Origin: Flammeovirgaceae bacterium BBD 1991-12 | GTDB lineage: Bacteria; Bacteroidota; Bacteroidia; Cytophagales; Cyclobacteriaceae | Direction of reading: 5' to 3' | DNA length: 64,000 nucleotides | NCBI GenBank assembly: GCA_001657315.1 | Contig: LYSV01000039.1 | Coordinates: forward strand, 1 to 64,000 | Part shown: positions 1 to 8,625 of the stretch, piece by piece | How positions within the stretch are numbered: the stretch's first letter is position 1 | Layout: every line of letters starts with the position of its first letter | Notes under the pieces: generated by a model | Told to the model about the DNA's origin: nothing | What the model saw: the letters and a program-made list of their open reading frames with translations, nothing else | Databases searched by the model: none | Program-made: the position numbers and the translations under genes

Positions 1-2039
1 CTTTCCATACTACCCGGTATGGCAAGCTCTGTCAATTGATTATCCATAAAAGCCATTTGCCCGATACTGGTGACACTGGTAGGAATTTCAACATTGGTCA
101 GTTCTTTATTTTGGAAAGCACCTTCACCGATAGCGGTCACCGTGTAGGTGTCCTGGCCATGATCCACCGTTTCGGGAATGGTGACGGCTGTGGCCGTACC
201 GGTATAGTCCACCACCATTACCTCGGTTCGAGAGGTAATTCCGTATCTGATGTCATCAACGGTAAAGATCCCGAAGCTGATGGACCTGAACCCGTGCCAC
301 CCATTATCTAAATACTCTCGTTTCTTGCCAGTGGGCACTACAAGGTCTATTTGGTCACGGTAGGCATTTGAAAAGGCATGCTCATTAAGGGATGGGGGCT
401 CGATGGGCTTCACTGTCACCAGGCGAAGGTTCGGGTTGTTCTGAAAAGCAAACACATCTATATTCGTCACACTGTCAGATATGGTCACCTCTGTCAATTG
501 GTTGGAGGCATAGGTCGAGCTTCTAATCCTTTTCACATTGACCGGTGTGGTCACACTGGTCAATTGGTTCTGTGCAAAAGCATACTCCCCGATATCGGTC
601 ATGCTGTCGGGTATCTTAACGCTGGTCAATTGGTTGCCCCTGAAAGCAGCTCGCTTGATTCTGGTGACATTTTCGGGTATATCAACATTGGCCAGTTGCT
701 TGTTTTGGAAAGCATACTCCCCGATATAGGTCACAGCATCGGGTATGGCAACACTGGTGAATTGGTCGTTCCAAAATGCCTCTTTCTCAATAGACGTGAC
801 CGTATACGTCTTGTCAAGGTCGCTGTTTGGGAGGTAGTCGACTTCTGAGGGAATTTTCATGGTATCAACTCTAGGACCGCGATAGGCCAAGAGACTTACT
901 TCATTGGGGAGTACCGATCTGACGTCCCAAACGAAGCCATCATCCCGAAATATCCTCCCATAGTGCGAAAAGACATCCCTGAAACGTGTCCACCCTGCAT
1001 TTTTATACACTCGCTCCTTCAGCTCGGGCACTATCAGGTCTATATCGTTACGGTATGGATACTCAAAGGCAGCTGAATCGAGCGCCGGTGGCTCATCGGA
1101 CAGCATCATTATCCAGTCAATTTTCCGTACATAAAAGGCCTTTTCCCCAATACTTTTCACACTCTCCGGTATGATAACCGTTAGCAGGACGAGTTCTGTA
1201 GATACAAAAGCATTATCGCCTACTGCGGTCACAGGGTAGGTGTTTCCATCAATATCCACCTCTGAGGGAATGACTAAATCAGTGCCCACACCAACATGGG
1301 TAATCAACGTTGCTTGGTTTCGAGAGGTAGTAATTCCGTATTTAACTTTATCAACGGTAGTGATTCCGGAGGTGATGGTCCCGAACTCTGAGCCCGTCCA
1401 TCCTGCATCTTTATAAGCTTGGATAGTACCAAAGGGCACCACAAGATCCATTCCGCCACGGACAAATGAGCCTGCGCGTTCAAAGACTTTTTCATCAAGT
1501 GTTGTTGGCGGATTACGCTCAACCCTCACAATGGTAAGGGTCTGGTTGGCGTAAAATGCCTGGTACCCAATCTGTTCCACATTGGCCGGTATGGTCAGCT
1601 CCCTTAAATCGCATTGGGCAAAGGCCCACCTCCTGATATGGGTGACACTTTCCGGTATGATAACCTCTTCCAATGATGGGTTGCTGCCAAAGGCCCCCAG
1701 TCCGATAATGGTCACTGTGTTGGGTATGGTGACACGGGTAAGTCCCTTTTGGAAAAAAGGTCGAATAAGACCACCCTGAAAAGTATCGGTATTCTCACCA
1801 ATAGCGGTCACCGTATAGGTTTCGCCATCATGAAGGACCGTTCCGGGGATGTCCACCTCCGTGGCCGCACCCTCATAGACCACGATCATTACTTCAGGGG
1901 GAACGGTAGAGGTAATTTTGTATCTGATGTCATCAACGAGGAATTCGTCTCCTACGGCATTTTGACTATATCCAGTAAGGCTTGCCAATACCATAAAGAT
2001 GGAGGACAGTATCAGTTGTAATTGTTTTGGATTTTTCAT
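1..2039 (-). CDS. BspA-type leucine-rich repeat secreted protein, C-terminus outside window
   Basis: Partial gene: the minus-strand frame is open for 679 codons from an ATG at 2039 to the left edge, with no stop. The N-terminus is a Sec-type signal peptide (MKNPKQLQ, then a hydrophobic stretch ending GYSQ). The rest is mainly LRR_5/BspA repeats of about 23 residues with the pattern LTxVxIPxxVTxIGxxAFxxNQ. A second repeated module (DDIRYGITS ... TYTVTAIGE.AF) recurs at about residues 30, 210 and 560, and a third (DLVVP ... Y.DAGW) closes each LRR block. Such proteins are exported or surface-bound in Bacteroidota and may bind host, matrix or prey molecules; the ligand is unknown. A T9SS sorting domain may lie in the missing part. 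Family confidence is high, function is not established. Confidence 0.85.
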   Translation of the reverse strand, partial: MKNPKQLQLILSSIFMVLASLTGYSQNAVGDEFLVDDIRYKITSTVPPEVMIVVYEGAATEVDIPGTVLHDGETYTVTAIGENTDTFQGGLIRPFFQKGLTRVTIPNTVTIIGLGAFGSNPSLEEVIIPESVTHIRRWAFAQCDLRELTIPANVEQIGYQAFYANQTLTIVRVERNPPTTLDEKVFERAGSFVRGGMDLVVPFGTIQAYKDAGWTGSEFGTITSGITTVDKVKYGITTSRNQATLITHVGVGTDLVIPSEVDIDGNTYPVTAVGDNAFVSTELVLLTVIIPESVKSIGEKAFYVRKIDWIMMLSDEPPALDSAAFEYPYRNDIDLIVPELKERVYKNAGWTRFRDVFSHYGRIFRDDGFVWDVRSVLPNEVSLLAYRGPRVDTMKIPSEVDYLPNSDLDKTYTVTSIEKEAFWNDQFTSVAIPDAVTYIGEYAFQNKQLANVDIPENVTRIKRAAFRGNQLTSVKIPDSMTDIGEYAFAQNQLTSVTTPVNVKRIRSSTYASNQLTEVTISDSVTNIDVFAFQNNPNLRLVTVKPIEPPSLNEHAFSNAYRDQIDLVVPTGKKREYLDNGWHGFRSISFGIFTVDDIRYGITSRTEVMVVDYTGTATAVTIPETVDHGQDTYTVTAIGEGAFQNKELTNVEIPTSVTSIGQMAFMDNQLTELAIPGSME

Positions 2040-2638
2040 GGTCTTTGGTCTTTTTAGGTAGAAAGGGAGTATGTCTGGTTTCTCATGATCTTTAGTTCTC
2101 CCGCATTTGGCGGGACAGGCTGTTTTTGGTCGATCCCTGTAGAAGAACAGCTCCTTTTTAATCCTTATTGGGGCACCAGTGACTGTTTTCCCGTTGGGTC
2201 ATTGCCGGGCAATAAAGGACAGGAAACCATTGGCTTCCTGCCCCGACCATGTTCACTCTTCCAACCACCTTCATGCTTCAATTCAGTGAGGGGTTGAAAA
2301 AAAGCAATTACTATTAATATTAATAATTACGAATAATACAAAGTTGGTGAAGGAGAAGGCGAATGGACTGTGCGAAAACTGTTAAAGAATATGCGAGAAA
2401 TGGCAAATGTCACCTTCGCAATGCTTTGATGGTTGAAGTTTAGCGTTAGGGATAGAGGCAAAGTACCCCGCCTTCATGTGGGCACTATGGACAGGCAGGG
2501 GTGTACTGCCGAAAGCCCGACCCGAAGGGTAACGCCATCCGAGTTATCAATCTTTTAATCTTATCAATTCTCAATAATGGAATTACCAATCCAACTAAAG
2601 TTAATGTTGGATTTTGTATTTTGGACTTATTTTCAATT
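2040..2638. other. Long gap between LRR gene and six-gene block
   Basis: About 600 bases with no convincing gene. It holds the divergent upstream regions of the LRR gene (-) and the GHKL kinase gene (+). The 2501-2638 stretch is open in the kinase frame, but its translation does not resemble the kinase N-terminus, and the GHKL fold begins within a few residues of the ATG at 2639. The stretch 2310-2345 is strongly AT-rich. I see no clear -7 TAnnTTTG motif or terminator. Confidence 0.5.
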
Positions 2639-4897
2639 ATGCCTGATCAAGAATTAAAATTTACGGTTGATAGTGCACTTCTGAGAGAATTAGGTGAAAA
2701 ACTGGTGGAAACAGTTCATTTAGCCCTTTCCGAGCTAGTCAAAAATTCTTATGATGCTGATGCTACAGAAGTTGAAGTAATTTTTGAAACCGCAGAGAAC
2801 GGGAAAAGTCGAATTAAAATCATTGACAATGGTGTAGGAATGAATTTCAAAGCTGTGGAGCGGTATTGGATGCGCATTGCCACTAACAATAAAGAAAGAA
2901 AAGATGTATCTATAATTTATGGCAGACATCTAACAGGCGCAAAGGGAATTGGAAGATTTTCTTGTAGAAGATTAGGATCTAAATTAACTCTAATAACAAA
3001 AGGTACCAAAGAAGGTAAACAGGTTGGGAAACAGTCTGATATAGAATATACTAAAGTACATTTTCCATGGATGAGTTTTGAAGCAGGAACTGACGTTACT
3101 ACCATTTCATGTCCAGGAACTCAAAAGAAGATTAAGGAAGGAGAATTTACAGGCACAACACTTATCATCGATGATGCCACTGACGAATGGAGCCACAGAT
3201 CATTTAGTGTGTTGAAACGTCAATTGGCAGTCTTATCTGCAAATAGAGGCGTTTCTAGGGAAGGACATAAAACTGATCCTGGCTTTATGATACTAATGGA
3301 AGCACCTGATTTTGAGGGAGGAGTAAGGGATATAAGAGAAGATATGATGAATGCAGGTTGGGGTACGTTAAAAGCATTTATCAATGATAAGAAAAAAGCA
3401 GTCTGCGAACTTGATGCGTTAGGATTAGGTAGAAGAACTTGGGTTTCAAATTCCACCTTTGAAAATCTGAATGATGTAAAATTGGAGGTTGGGATTATGA
3501 TTGACAAATCAAGTCAACTAAGAGATAAAAGCGTTCTTTCACTAGGTGCTCTAAATGAAATTCTTCCTAAGTGGGGTGGAGTTCAGGTGAGATATAGGGG
3601 ATTTCGTGTTGCCCCTTATGGAGATGATGATTGGTTGGAAATAGATTATGATCGAGGTAGAAGGTTACTAAAACCAGAAGATGAACTCATGGCTTTTGCT
3701 GAGTCATTACATGGAATAAACAGTAAAAGGGCACTTCTCAGTATGCCTGGAATGCGAAATTACGTTGGTGCTGTCGATATAGGACCCAAAGCAAAAGGAT
3801 TTGAAATGAAAGCTGGGCGAGAAGGATTTCTCGATTCTCCATCGACAAGACAGTTGAAAGAATTTGCAAGAATTGCCATCGACTGGTCAGTGGTTTTAAG
3901 AGAATATTATTTAAGGCAAGAAGATCAGCGAATGGCCTTGATAGCAAAAGAGGAGTTTGAGGATGTCGTTGATGAAAAAGTTGACACTCCTCTTTTGGTA
4001 AATCGAGCATTGGAATATATAGAGAATGAGATTCATGTAGTTTCCAGAAACCTAGAACCGGAGGTTCGAGAAAAAGTTGAAGTAAACTTAACAAAGGCAA
4101 CAGAAGCGATTCGTAAACAAAGTGATTCGCAGAAATCCGAGTTATCGCATTTAAGACTGATTGCCTCGACATCCACACTATTGCTAATATTTTCTCATGA
4201 GGTAAAGTCGCTGTTAGGGATGCTAGAGGAGAGTAAAAATTCATTGGAAGGTGTTGCTAAGTCTTTGGAGGGAAATGAGAAGGAAGAGGTATTAAGAGTA
4301 GCGAATAACTTCAAAGAGTTGAACATTAGATTGACTGAACTACTCCAACTTACTTCATTGCTAGGATCGGATAAATCGAGAGCAAAACCAGGTAGAGTGG
4401 CACTTAAATCAAAACTTAAGAAAGTTGAAAAAGTCTTCGAATTGATTACTTCAAAATATAATATCAATATTGATTACTCAGGAGTTCCTAACAATGTAGT
4501 TGTCAAAAAATATCTGGAGGCAGAGGTTTATTCAATTCTCCTAAACCTCATATCAAACTCAATTAAAGCGGTAATAGCTGGTGGAAAACGAAAGGAAATA
4601 CAGATTGATGCCAGCTCTAGTAATGGAGTAGCAAGTATTACTATCAGAGATTCAGGAATAGGGTTAAGTCCAGAGAAATTTAAGGAAGTATTTGCACCTT
4701 TTATTGCTGACCCAGAAGGAAAATTATATATCAATCTTGAAGAGCAGTTGAATCCGGAGGATAATATGATAGTTGGAACAGGATCGGGATTGGGACTAGG
4801 TATTGTTAGAGAAATTGTGCGTGCGCATGGAGGAAATATCTCTTTTATAAAACCACAAAATGGATGGTCAACTGAGCTCGAATTACAATTACAATAA
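2639..4897 (+). CDS. Dual-GHKL protein: MORC/Hsp90-like ATPase fused to histidine-kinase-like module
   Basis: A predicted cytoplasmic protein of 752 aa with two GHKL ATP-binding domains. The N-terminal one (about residues 1-140) has an N-box (ELVKNSYDA), G1 (DNGVGM) and G2 (GAKGIGRFS), resembling HATPase_c_3 of MutL, MORC and Hsp90-like proteins. After a long middle region and a charged, probably coiled-coil stretch comes a histidine-kinase-like module with an H-box-like FSHEVKSLLGML (His520), N-box (LLNLISNSIKA), G1 (RDSGIGL) and G2 (GTGSGLGLGIV). There is no signal peptide or membrane segment. The start at 2639 is chosen over 2501 because the GHKL fold begins there. It leads a six-gene cluster, with the receiver-like gene 5 nt downstream. 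Inference: a sensor or switch ATPase of a defence system, possibly signalling by phosphotransfer. It is much more AT-rich than core genes nearby. Confidence 0.8.
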   Translation: MPDQELKFTVDSALLRELGEKLVETVHLALSELVKNSYDADATEVEVIFETAENGKSRIKIIDNGVGMNFKAVERYWMRIATNNKERKDVSIIYGRHLTGAKGIGRFSCRRLGSKLTLITKGTKEGKQVGKQSDIEYTKVHFPWMSFEAGTDVTTISCPGTQKKIKEGEFTGTTLIIDDATDEWSHRSFSVLKRQLAVLSANRGVSREGHKTDPGFMILMEAPDFEGGVRDIREDMMNAGWGTLKAFINDKKKAVCELDALGLGRRTWVSNSTFENLNDVKLEVGIMIDKSSQLRDKSVLSLGALNEILPKWGGVQVRYRGFRVAPYGDDDWLEIDYDRGRRLLKPEDELMAFAESLHGINSKRALLSMPGMRNYVGAVDIGPKAKGFEMKAGREGFLDSPSTRQLKEFARIAIDWSVVLREYYLRQEDQRMALIAKEEFEDVVDEKVDTPLLVNRALEYIENEIHVVSRNLEPEVREKVEVNLTKATEAIRKQSDSQKSELSHLRLIASTSTLLLIFSHEVKSLLGMLEESKNSLEGVAKSLEGNEKEEVLRVANNFKELNIRLTELLQLTSLLGSDKSRAKPGRVALKSKLKKVEKVFELITSKYNINIDYSGVPNNVVVKKYLEAEVYSILLNLISNSIKAVIAGGKRKEIQIDASSSNGVASITIRDSGIGLSPEKFKEVFAPFIADPEGKLYINLEEQLNPEDNMIVGTGSGLGLGIVREIVRAHGGNISFIKPQNGWSTELELQLQ

Positions 4898-4902
4898 AAG
4901 CT

Positions 4903-5886
4903 ATGGAGTTTATCTGGATAGACGATGATAATGGAAGACGCGAAACTGCATCCAATATGGAAAAAGCACTAGGAGTAAGTATACAGTTTGAAAGTGTAAA
5001 TGGAAAAGAAATTGATATCGAGCTGACAAGAATACTTCATGATAATGAGGAACCAGATTTAGTTGTTATGGATCATGTACTAAATCTAGCAGCCGATTCT
5101 GATACAATTCGAAGAGGATCGACAGCTGCTACGCGCATAAAAGAGAAGTGGTCGGAATGTCCCGTTGTTTCGGTAACTGCTGCTATCAATAATCAAGCTG
5201 AAGAAATCGATACTCGTCAAGAAGATGCTTATGAAAATATGTTTCCATGGGATCATATTTCCGATTATTATGAGACAATTAAAAGCATTGCCGAAGGATT
5301 TAAACATCTGAAAGATAATAGGCCTCAAGTTCCAGAGGATTTGCCTGACAAATTGAATTGTCCTGAAATTGAAAGAGAAAGATTAATGAAAATTCTGCCG
5401 AATAAAATTAAAGTCAAAAAAAACTTTAATGACAGAAGTCTTTTAATTGAAGTATACAAATGGCTCAATACAGTTCTTTTTAGAAGGCCAGGTTTTTTGT
5501 ATGATGAACTTTGGGCGGCAACATATTTAGGTCTTACACTAGAAGGATTTAAAACAGTCATGAAGGAGTTTGAAGGAGCAAAATATACAGGAGCTTTTCA
5601 AGACACCTCGCAACCCAAGTGGTGGAAAAGTTCACTTAAAGAAATCCTAGTAGAAAAATTTGAGGAGACTGGTATGCCATGGGTGATGGGTAGAAAACTG
5701 GTTAAAAATGAAAAATATTACTCAAAGGATTATGCAAAAGGAGAGGATTACCCTGAAACAGTTGCAGCAGAAGATGATACCATTCCTCCAATATGGCAAC
5801 CAATGAAATTGAAACATACTGAACCACATCCTAGCTTCGAGAATTTACTATTTTTTGAAGAATTACGAATTATGAAACCTGATTGA
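4903..5886 (+). CDS. Receiver-like protein with unknown C-terminal domain
   Basis: 327 aa, starting 5 nt after the dual-GHKL gene. Residues 1-130 look like a divergent response-regulator receiver: an acidic cluster after strand 1 (IDDD, residues 6-9), a candidate phosphoacceptor Asp57 in DLVVMDHVLN, and a PVVSVTAA strand where the conserved Ser/Thr normally lies. The conserved Lys of the usual receiver is not evident. The C-terminal 200 residues match no family I know and show no recognisable helix-turn-helix, so a transcription-factor role is unsupported. Adjacency to a protein with an H-box suggests a dedicated phosphorelay partner (inference). A structure prediction would settle whether the N-terminus is a true CheY fold. 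Confidence 0.6.
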   Translation: MEFIWIDDDNGRRETASNMEKALGVSIQFESVNGKEIDIELTRILHDNEEPDLVVMDHVLNLAADSDTIRRGSTAATRIKEKWSECPVVSVTAAINNQAEEIDTRQEDAYENMFPWDHISDYYETIKSIAEGFKHLKDNRPQVPEDLPDKLNCPEIERERLMKILPNKIKVKKNFNDRSLLIEVYKWLNTVLFRRPGFLYDELWAATYLGLTLEGFKTVMKEFEGAKYTGAFQDTSQPKWWKSSLKEILVEKFEETGMPWVMGRKLVKNEKYYSKDYAKGEDYPETVAAEDDTIPPIWQPMKLKHTEPHPSFENLLFFEELRIMKPD

Positions 5887-5889
5887 TTT

Positions 5890-6606
5890 ATGAGTATTCA
5901 TCAAGGACATCTTCAGTATTCAGAGTTCGTTAAGAACGAAATATATACTTTGAATGTATTAAGTGGCTTTACTTTTCTGGCGCAGAATTTTGGTGAGTTA
6001 TATACAGAGGTATATGAGCATCATAGCACCTATTACACATTAGCAAAGAAAAACCTTATTGAAGATAGACCATTTAAATTTGGTACACATTTCGATTTAA
6101 AAATTGACAAGACTATCCATAGATTTACAATAGAGTGCCAAATTCTTCCTAACTTCTCAATTGCAACTTATGTCCTTGGAATTTTTAATGATAACAGAGA
6201 GGAAAACCCTCAAGTAATAAGAAAATTTCATTTTGATTATGCAGTTCCCCAAGAAGGACAAGAACCAAAGCCTGTATATCATTTACAATATGGGGGTGAA
6301 CCAACTCCGAAAATCCAATATGGCGACAAAGAAAATGAAACATTAAATCCGTGGTTATCGAACCCAAGAATCTCTTATATGCCTATGAGTCTTGCTCTCC
6401 TTTTGGATTATGTTTTTTTTGAATTAAAAGAACAAAATGAATCTGCCAACGGTATAATTGAAAGAAATGAATGGCGAAAACTAATCAAGCATAATGAAGA
6501 GAGAATTCTGAAACCATACTTTAGTAAGGTCAACGAATTTCTTTATGGTAACAAACACAGACCCGAATTTCTCTTAAGAGATTTTTACTATGGACAGCAA
6601 GCTTGA
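5890..6606 (+). CDS. Uncharacterised protein of the putative defence cluster
   Basis: 238 aa, not recognised. No signal peptide or transmembrane segment is apparent. Notable features are a central YHLQYGGEP motif (about residue 132), a following LSNPRISYMPMSLALLLD segment with a hydrophobic helix, and a charged C-terminus. It starts 3 nt after the receiver-like gene, and its last 17 nt overlap the methyltransferase start, so it is surely co-transcribed and probably translationally coupled. Base composition matches the rest of the block. Its job may be structural or target-sensing within a complex, but nothing in the sequence shows a catalytic site. Confidence 0.6.
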   Translation: MSIHQGHLQYSEFVKNEIYTLNVLSGFTFLAQNFGELYTEVYEHHSTYYTLAKKNLIEDRPFKFGTHFDLKIDKTIHRFTIECQILPNFSIATYVLGIFNDNREENPQVIRKFHFDYAVPQEGQEPKPVYHLQYGGEPTPKIQYGDKENETLNPWLSNPRISYMPMSLALLLDYVFFELKEQNESANGIIERNEWRKLIKHNEERILKPYFSKVNEFLYGNKHRPEFLLRDFYYGQQA

Positions 6607-8146
6607 GGATCATCTTAAAAGAAGAAATGGGATTTATTATACTCCTGAAAAACTTGCTAAATACTTAGCAGAACCACTTATTAGCAGCACTATAAAGAGT
6701 GTTTTTGATCCAGCGTATGGTGAAGGTGCTTTATTATTGGCAGCAGAGTCAATTTTCAAAGAGAAGTTTGAAACAAAAGTAACGCTTGAGCTTTTTGGAA
6801 GTGACATTCATCCAGTTAATGGACTACTTAGTCATTTACCAGAAGCTAACCTTAAACAGCAGGATTTTTTCAATCTTGAGAATGACTTAAAATTTGATGT
6901 CATTCTAAGCAACCCACCATACGTTCGACATCAGAGTCAATCGAGAGAGTTAATTAAGGAATATCGTGAAAGATTACATGATCTACAATTTTTAAGCAAT
7001 TCATCCGACTTGTGGACTTATTTTTTGGTAAAATCTGTATCTCACTTAAAATCGGGAGGTTCAATGGGATTAATAATACCGTGGGCCTTCTTGCAAGCAG
7101 ATTATGCAAGAGATATTCGTACCTGGCTAATAGACAAGTTTGAGAACATTAAAGTTCTTGCCTTAAACCATCCGTATTTTGAGGAAGAATCAGCGCAAGA
7201 GAGAGTAGTTATCTTATGGTTATCAAATAAAGATTATACAACAGAAAGAATTGAATTTGCTTTTGCCAGAGATATTGAAAGCAACATCTCGTATCGAGAG
7301 TTACAAAGAACCGAATGGAATTCAAATAAAGTTGTTGGGGTCAACAATGACCTTGATTCCATTTTTTCTCGGATTTCAAATGAGTTGAGGTTTAGTAAAT
7401 TCGAGTCTTTGGCTGATACACGAATTGGTGTTGTTACTGGAGCTAATTCTTTCTTCATTCGAAAAGAAGAAGAATTGACCCAGCTCGGTTTTGACCCAAA
7501 CCAACTTTTACCAATTGTTACCTCAGCAAAGGAACTTCCTGATCTTATCACTAATGGTGATTTAAACCTGAAGAGGCTTGTACTTATTTCAGAAGTTGAT
7601 CGTAATCAATTTTCAGAATTTATTGATAAAGGGGAAGAATTAGGATTTGACCAAAGGTCTCATTCAAAAATGAGAAAATCTTGGTTTTCAATTGATCCTA
7701 GAAGAACTCCAGATGCATTTTTCCCTTATCGAGTTGGCCAAATACCATATTTAGTATTAAATACTCATCAAATTCAAAGTACCAATTCTGTTCACAGAAT
7801 CTATTTCAAAGAAGGATTAGGAGAGAGCGCAATAAAATGGATAGTTGTATCGATGCTGTCGATTTATGGTCAATTGTCAATGGAAGCAAATGCCAAAACA
7901 TACGGTCGTGGAATGCTGAAAATGGAACCAGGAGCATTAGGTAAAGTTTTGGTTTTTAAAGATGATGATGATCGGATTAACGACGTGTATGAACTCGTAA
8001 TTAATGCTCTTGGGAGAGAAGAGAAAGATAATGCTCTAGAAATTGCAACGAATTTCATCGATGATTTTTTACAAATACCTGAAGACCTTAGGTTGATGAC
8101 ATCTCAAGCCCTTGATAATATCAAAATGACAAGGAAAAGGCAATGA
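6590..8146 (+). CDS. Gamma-class N6-adenine DNA methyltransferase (Eco57I/TaqI-like)
   Basis: 518 aa. The N-terminal half carries the motifs of gamma-type N6-adenine methyltransferases in order: motif X (GIYYTPEKLAKYLAE, residues 14-28), SAM-binding motif I (FDPAYGEGALLL, 39-50), an acidic GSDIHP segment and catalytic motif IV NPPY (108-111, followed by VRHQ). The C-terminal half (from RIGVVTGANSFFI) resembles the target-recognition region of Eco57I/XamI-type enzymes. Expected reaction: SAM-dependent methylation of adenine N6 in a short DNA site. There is no nuclease domain in the chain, so restriction, if any, must come from a partner such as the PD-(D/E)XK protein two genes downstream. It overlaps the upstream gene by 17 nt and the downstream gene by 4 nt. 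Confidence in the enzyme class is high; the site is unknown. Confidence 0.88.
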   Translation: MDSKLEDHLKRRNGIYYTPEKLAKYLAEPLISSTIKSVFDPAYGEGALLLAAESIFKEKFETKVTLELFGSDIHPVNGLLSHLPEANLKQQDFFNLENDLKFDVILSNPPYVRHQSQSRELIKEYRERLHDLQFLSNSSDLWTYFLVKSVSHLKSGGSMGLIIPWAFLQADYARDIRTWLIDKFENIKVLALNHPYFEEESAQERVVILWLSNKDYTTERIEFAFARDIESNISYRELQRTEWNSNKVVGVNNDLDSIFSRISNELRFSKFESLADTRIGVVTGANSFFIRKEEELTQLGFDPNQLLPIVTSAKELPDLITNGDLNLKRLVLISEVDRNQFSEFIDKGEELGFDQRSHSKMRKSWFSIDPRRTPDAFFPYRVGQIPYLVLNTHQIQSTNSVHRIYFKEGLGESAIKWIVVSMLSIYGQLSMEANAKTYGRGMLKMEPGALGKVLVFKDDDDRINDVYELVINALGREEKDNALEIATNFIDDFLQIPEDLRLMTSQALDNIKMTRKRQ

Positions 8147-8625
8147 ATCAATGGTCTCAACTGCGCCCACTTTCCAAGCTAGATCAACTAGCGGAGACCG
8201 TCATGAAAACCACATTCTTACTTTCTGAAAACCATCATGTTATCCAAAGCTACTTAAATCACAAAGGCGCACATTTTAAAGTCGTAAATCGAGTAGGGGG
8301 TGCCTTCGCTAAAGCTTCAGCACCTGAAAAAGAGGTTGATATCTTATGTCGCCAGATCAATATAGAGAAAACCAACTATGCATTTATTCCCAAAAATGAT
8401 CTGGAAAGAGGTCTTAGAGACAATCTTTGGATTGGTTTGGTTCTGTTTGTTGATGGTCAGAAACCAACCAAGTATCTGTTTCCAAGTACAGTTTGGAATG
8501 AGCCGAATCGGCTATTTACAGATTCTGCAGTCAAGAATCCTGAGTATGGAATCAATTTGAACCAGCATACGATGAAAGATTTCGTTGAGAAGTATGCTTT
8601 TGAAAAGAAAGTCAATGACTTATAA
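8143..8625 (+). CDS. Small uncharacterised protein between methyltransferase and nuclease
   Basis: 160 aa, not recognised. The ATG overlaps the methyltransferase stop by 4 nt, so expression is coupled. No signal peptide is present. The middle (KEVDILCRQINIEK ... YAFI) could be a reduced alpha/beta nuclease-like core but lacks a clear D-ExK pair, so this is weak. The C-terminus has a FPSTVW ... PEYGINLN block that looks conserved in style. Possible roles are an endonuclease subunit, a specificity factor or an inhibitor; the sequence does not decide. Confidence 0.55.
   Translation: MNQWSQLRPLSKLDQLAETVMKTTFLLSENHHVIQSYLNHKGAHFKVVNRVGGAFAKASAPEKEVDILCRQINIEKTNYAFIPKNDLERGLRDNLWIGLVLFVDGQKPTKYLFPSTVWNEPNRLFTDSAVKNPEYGINLNQHTMKDFVEKYAFEKKVNDL

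Noticed and set aside
2085-2297. 70-aa plus-strand frame before the kinase gene
   Set aside because: It lies in the upstream region of the LRR gene, has no family resemblance and no promoter or ribosome site, so it is taken as chance.
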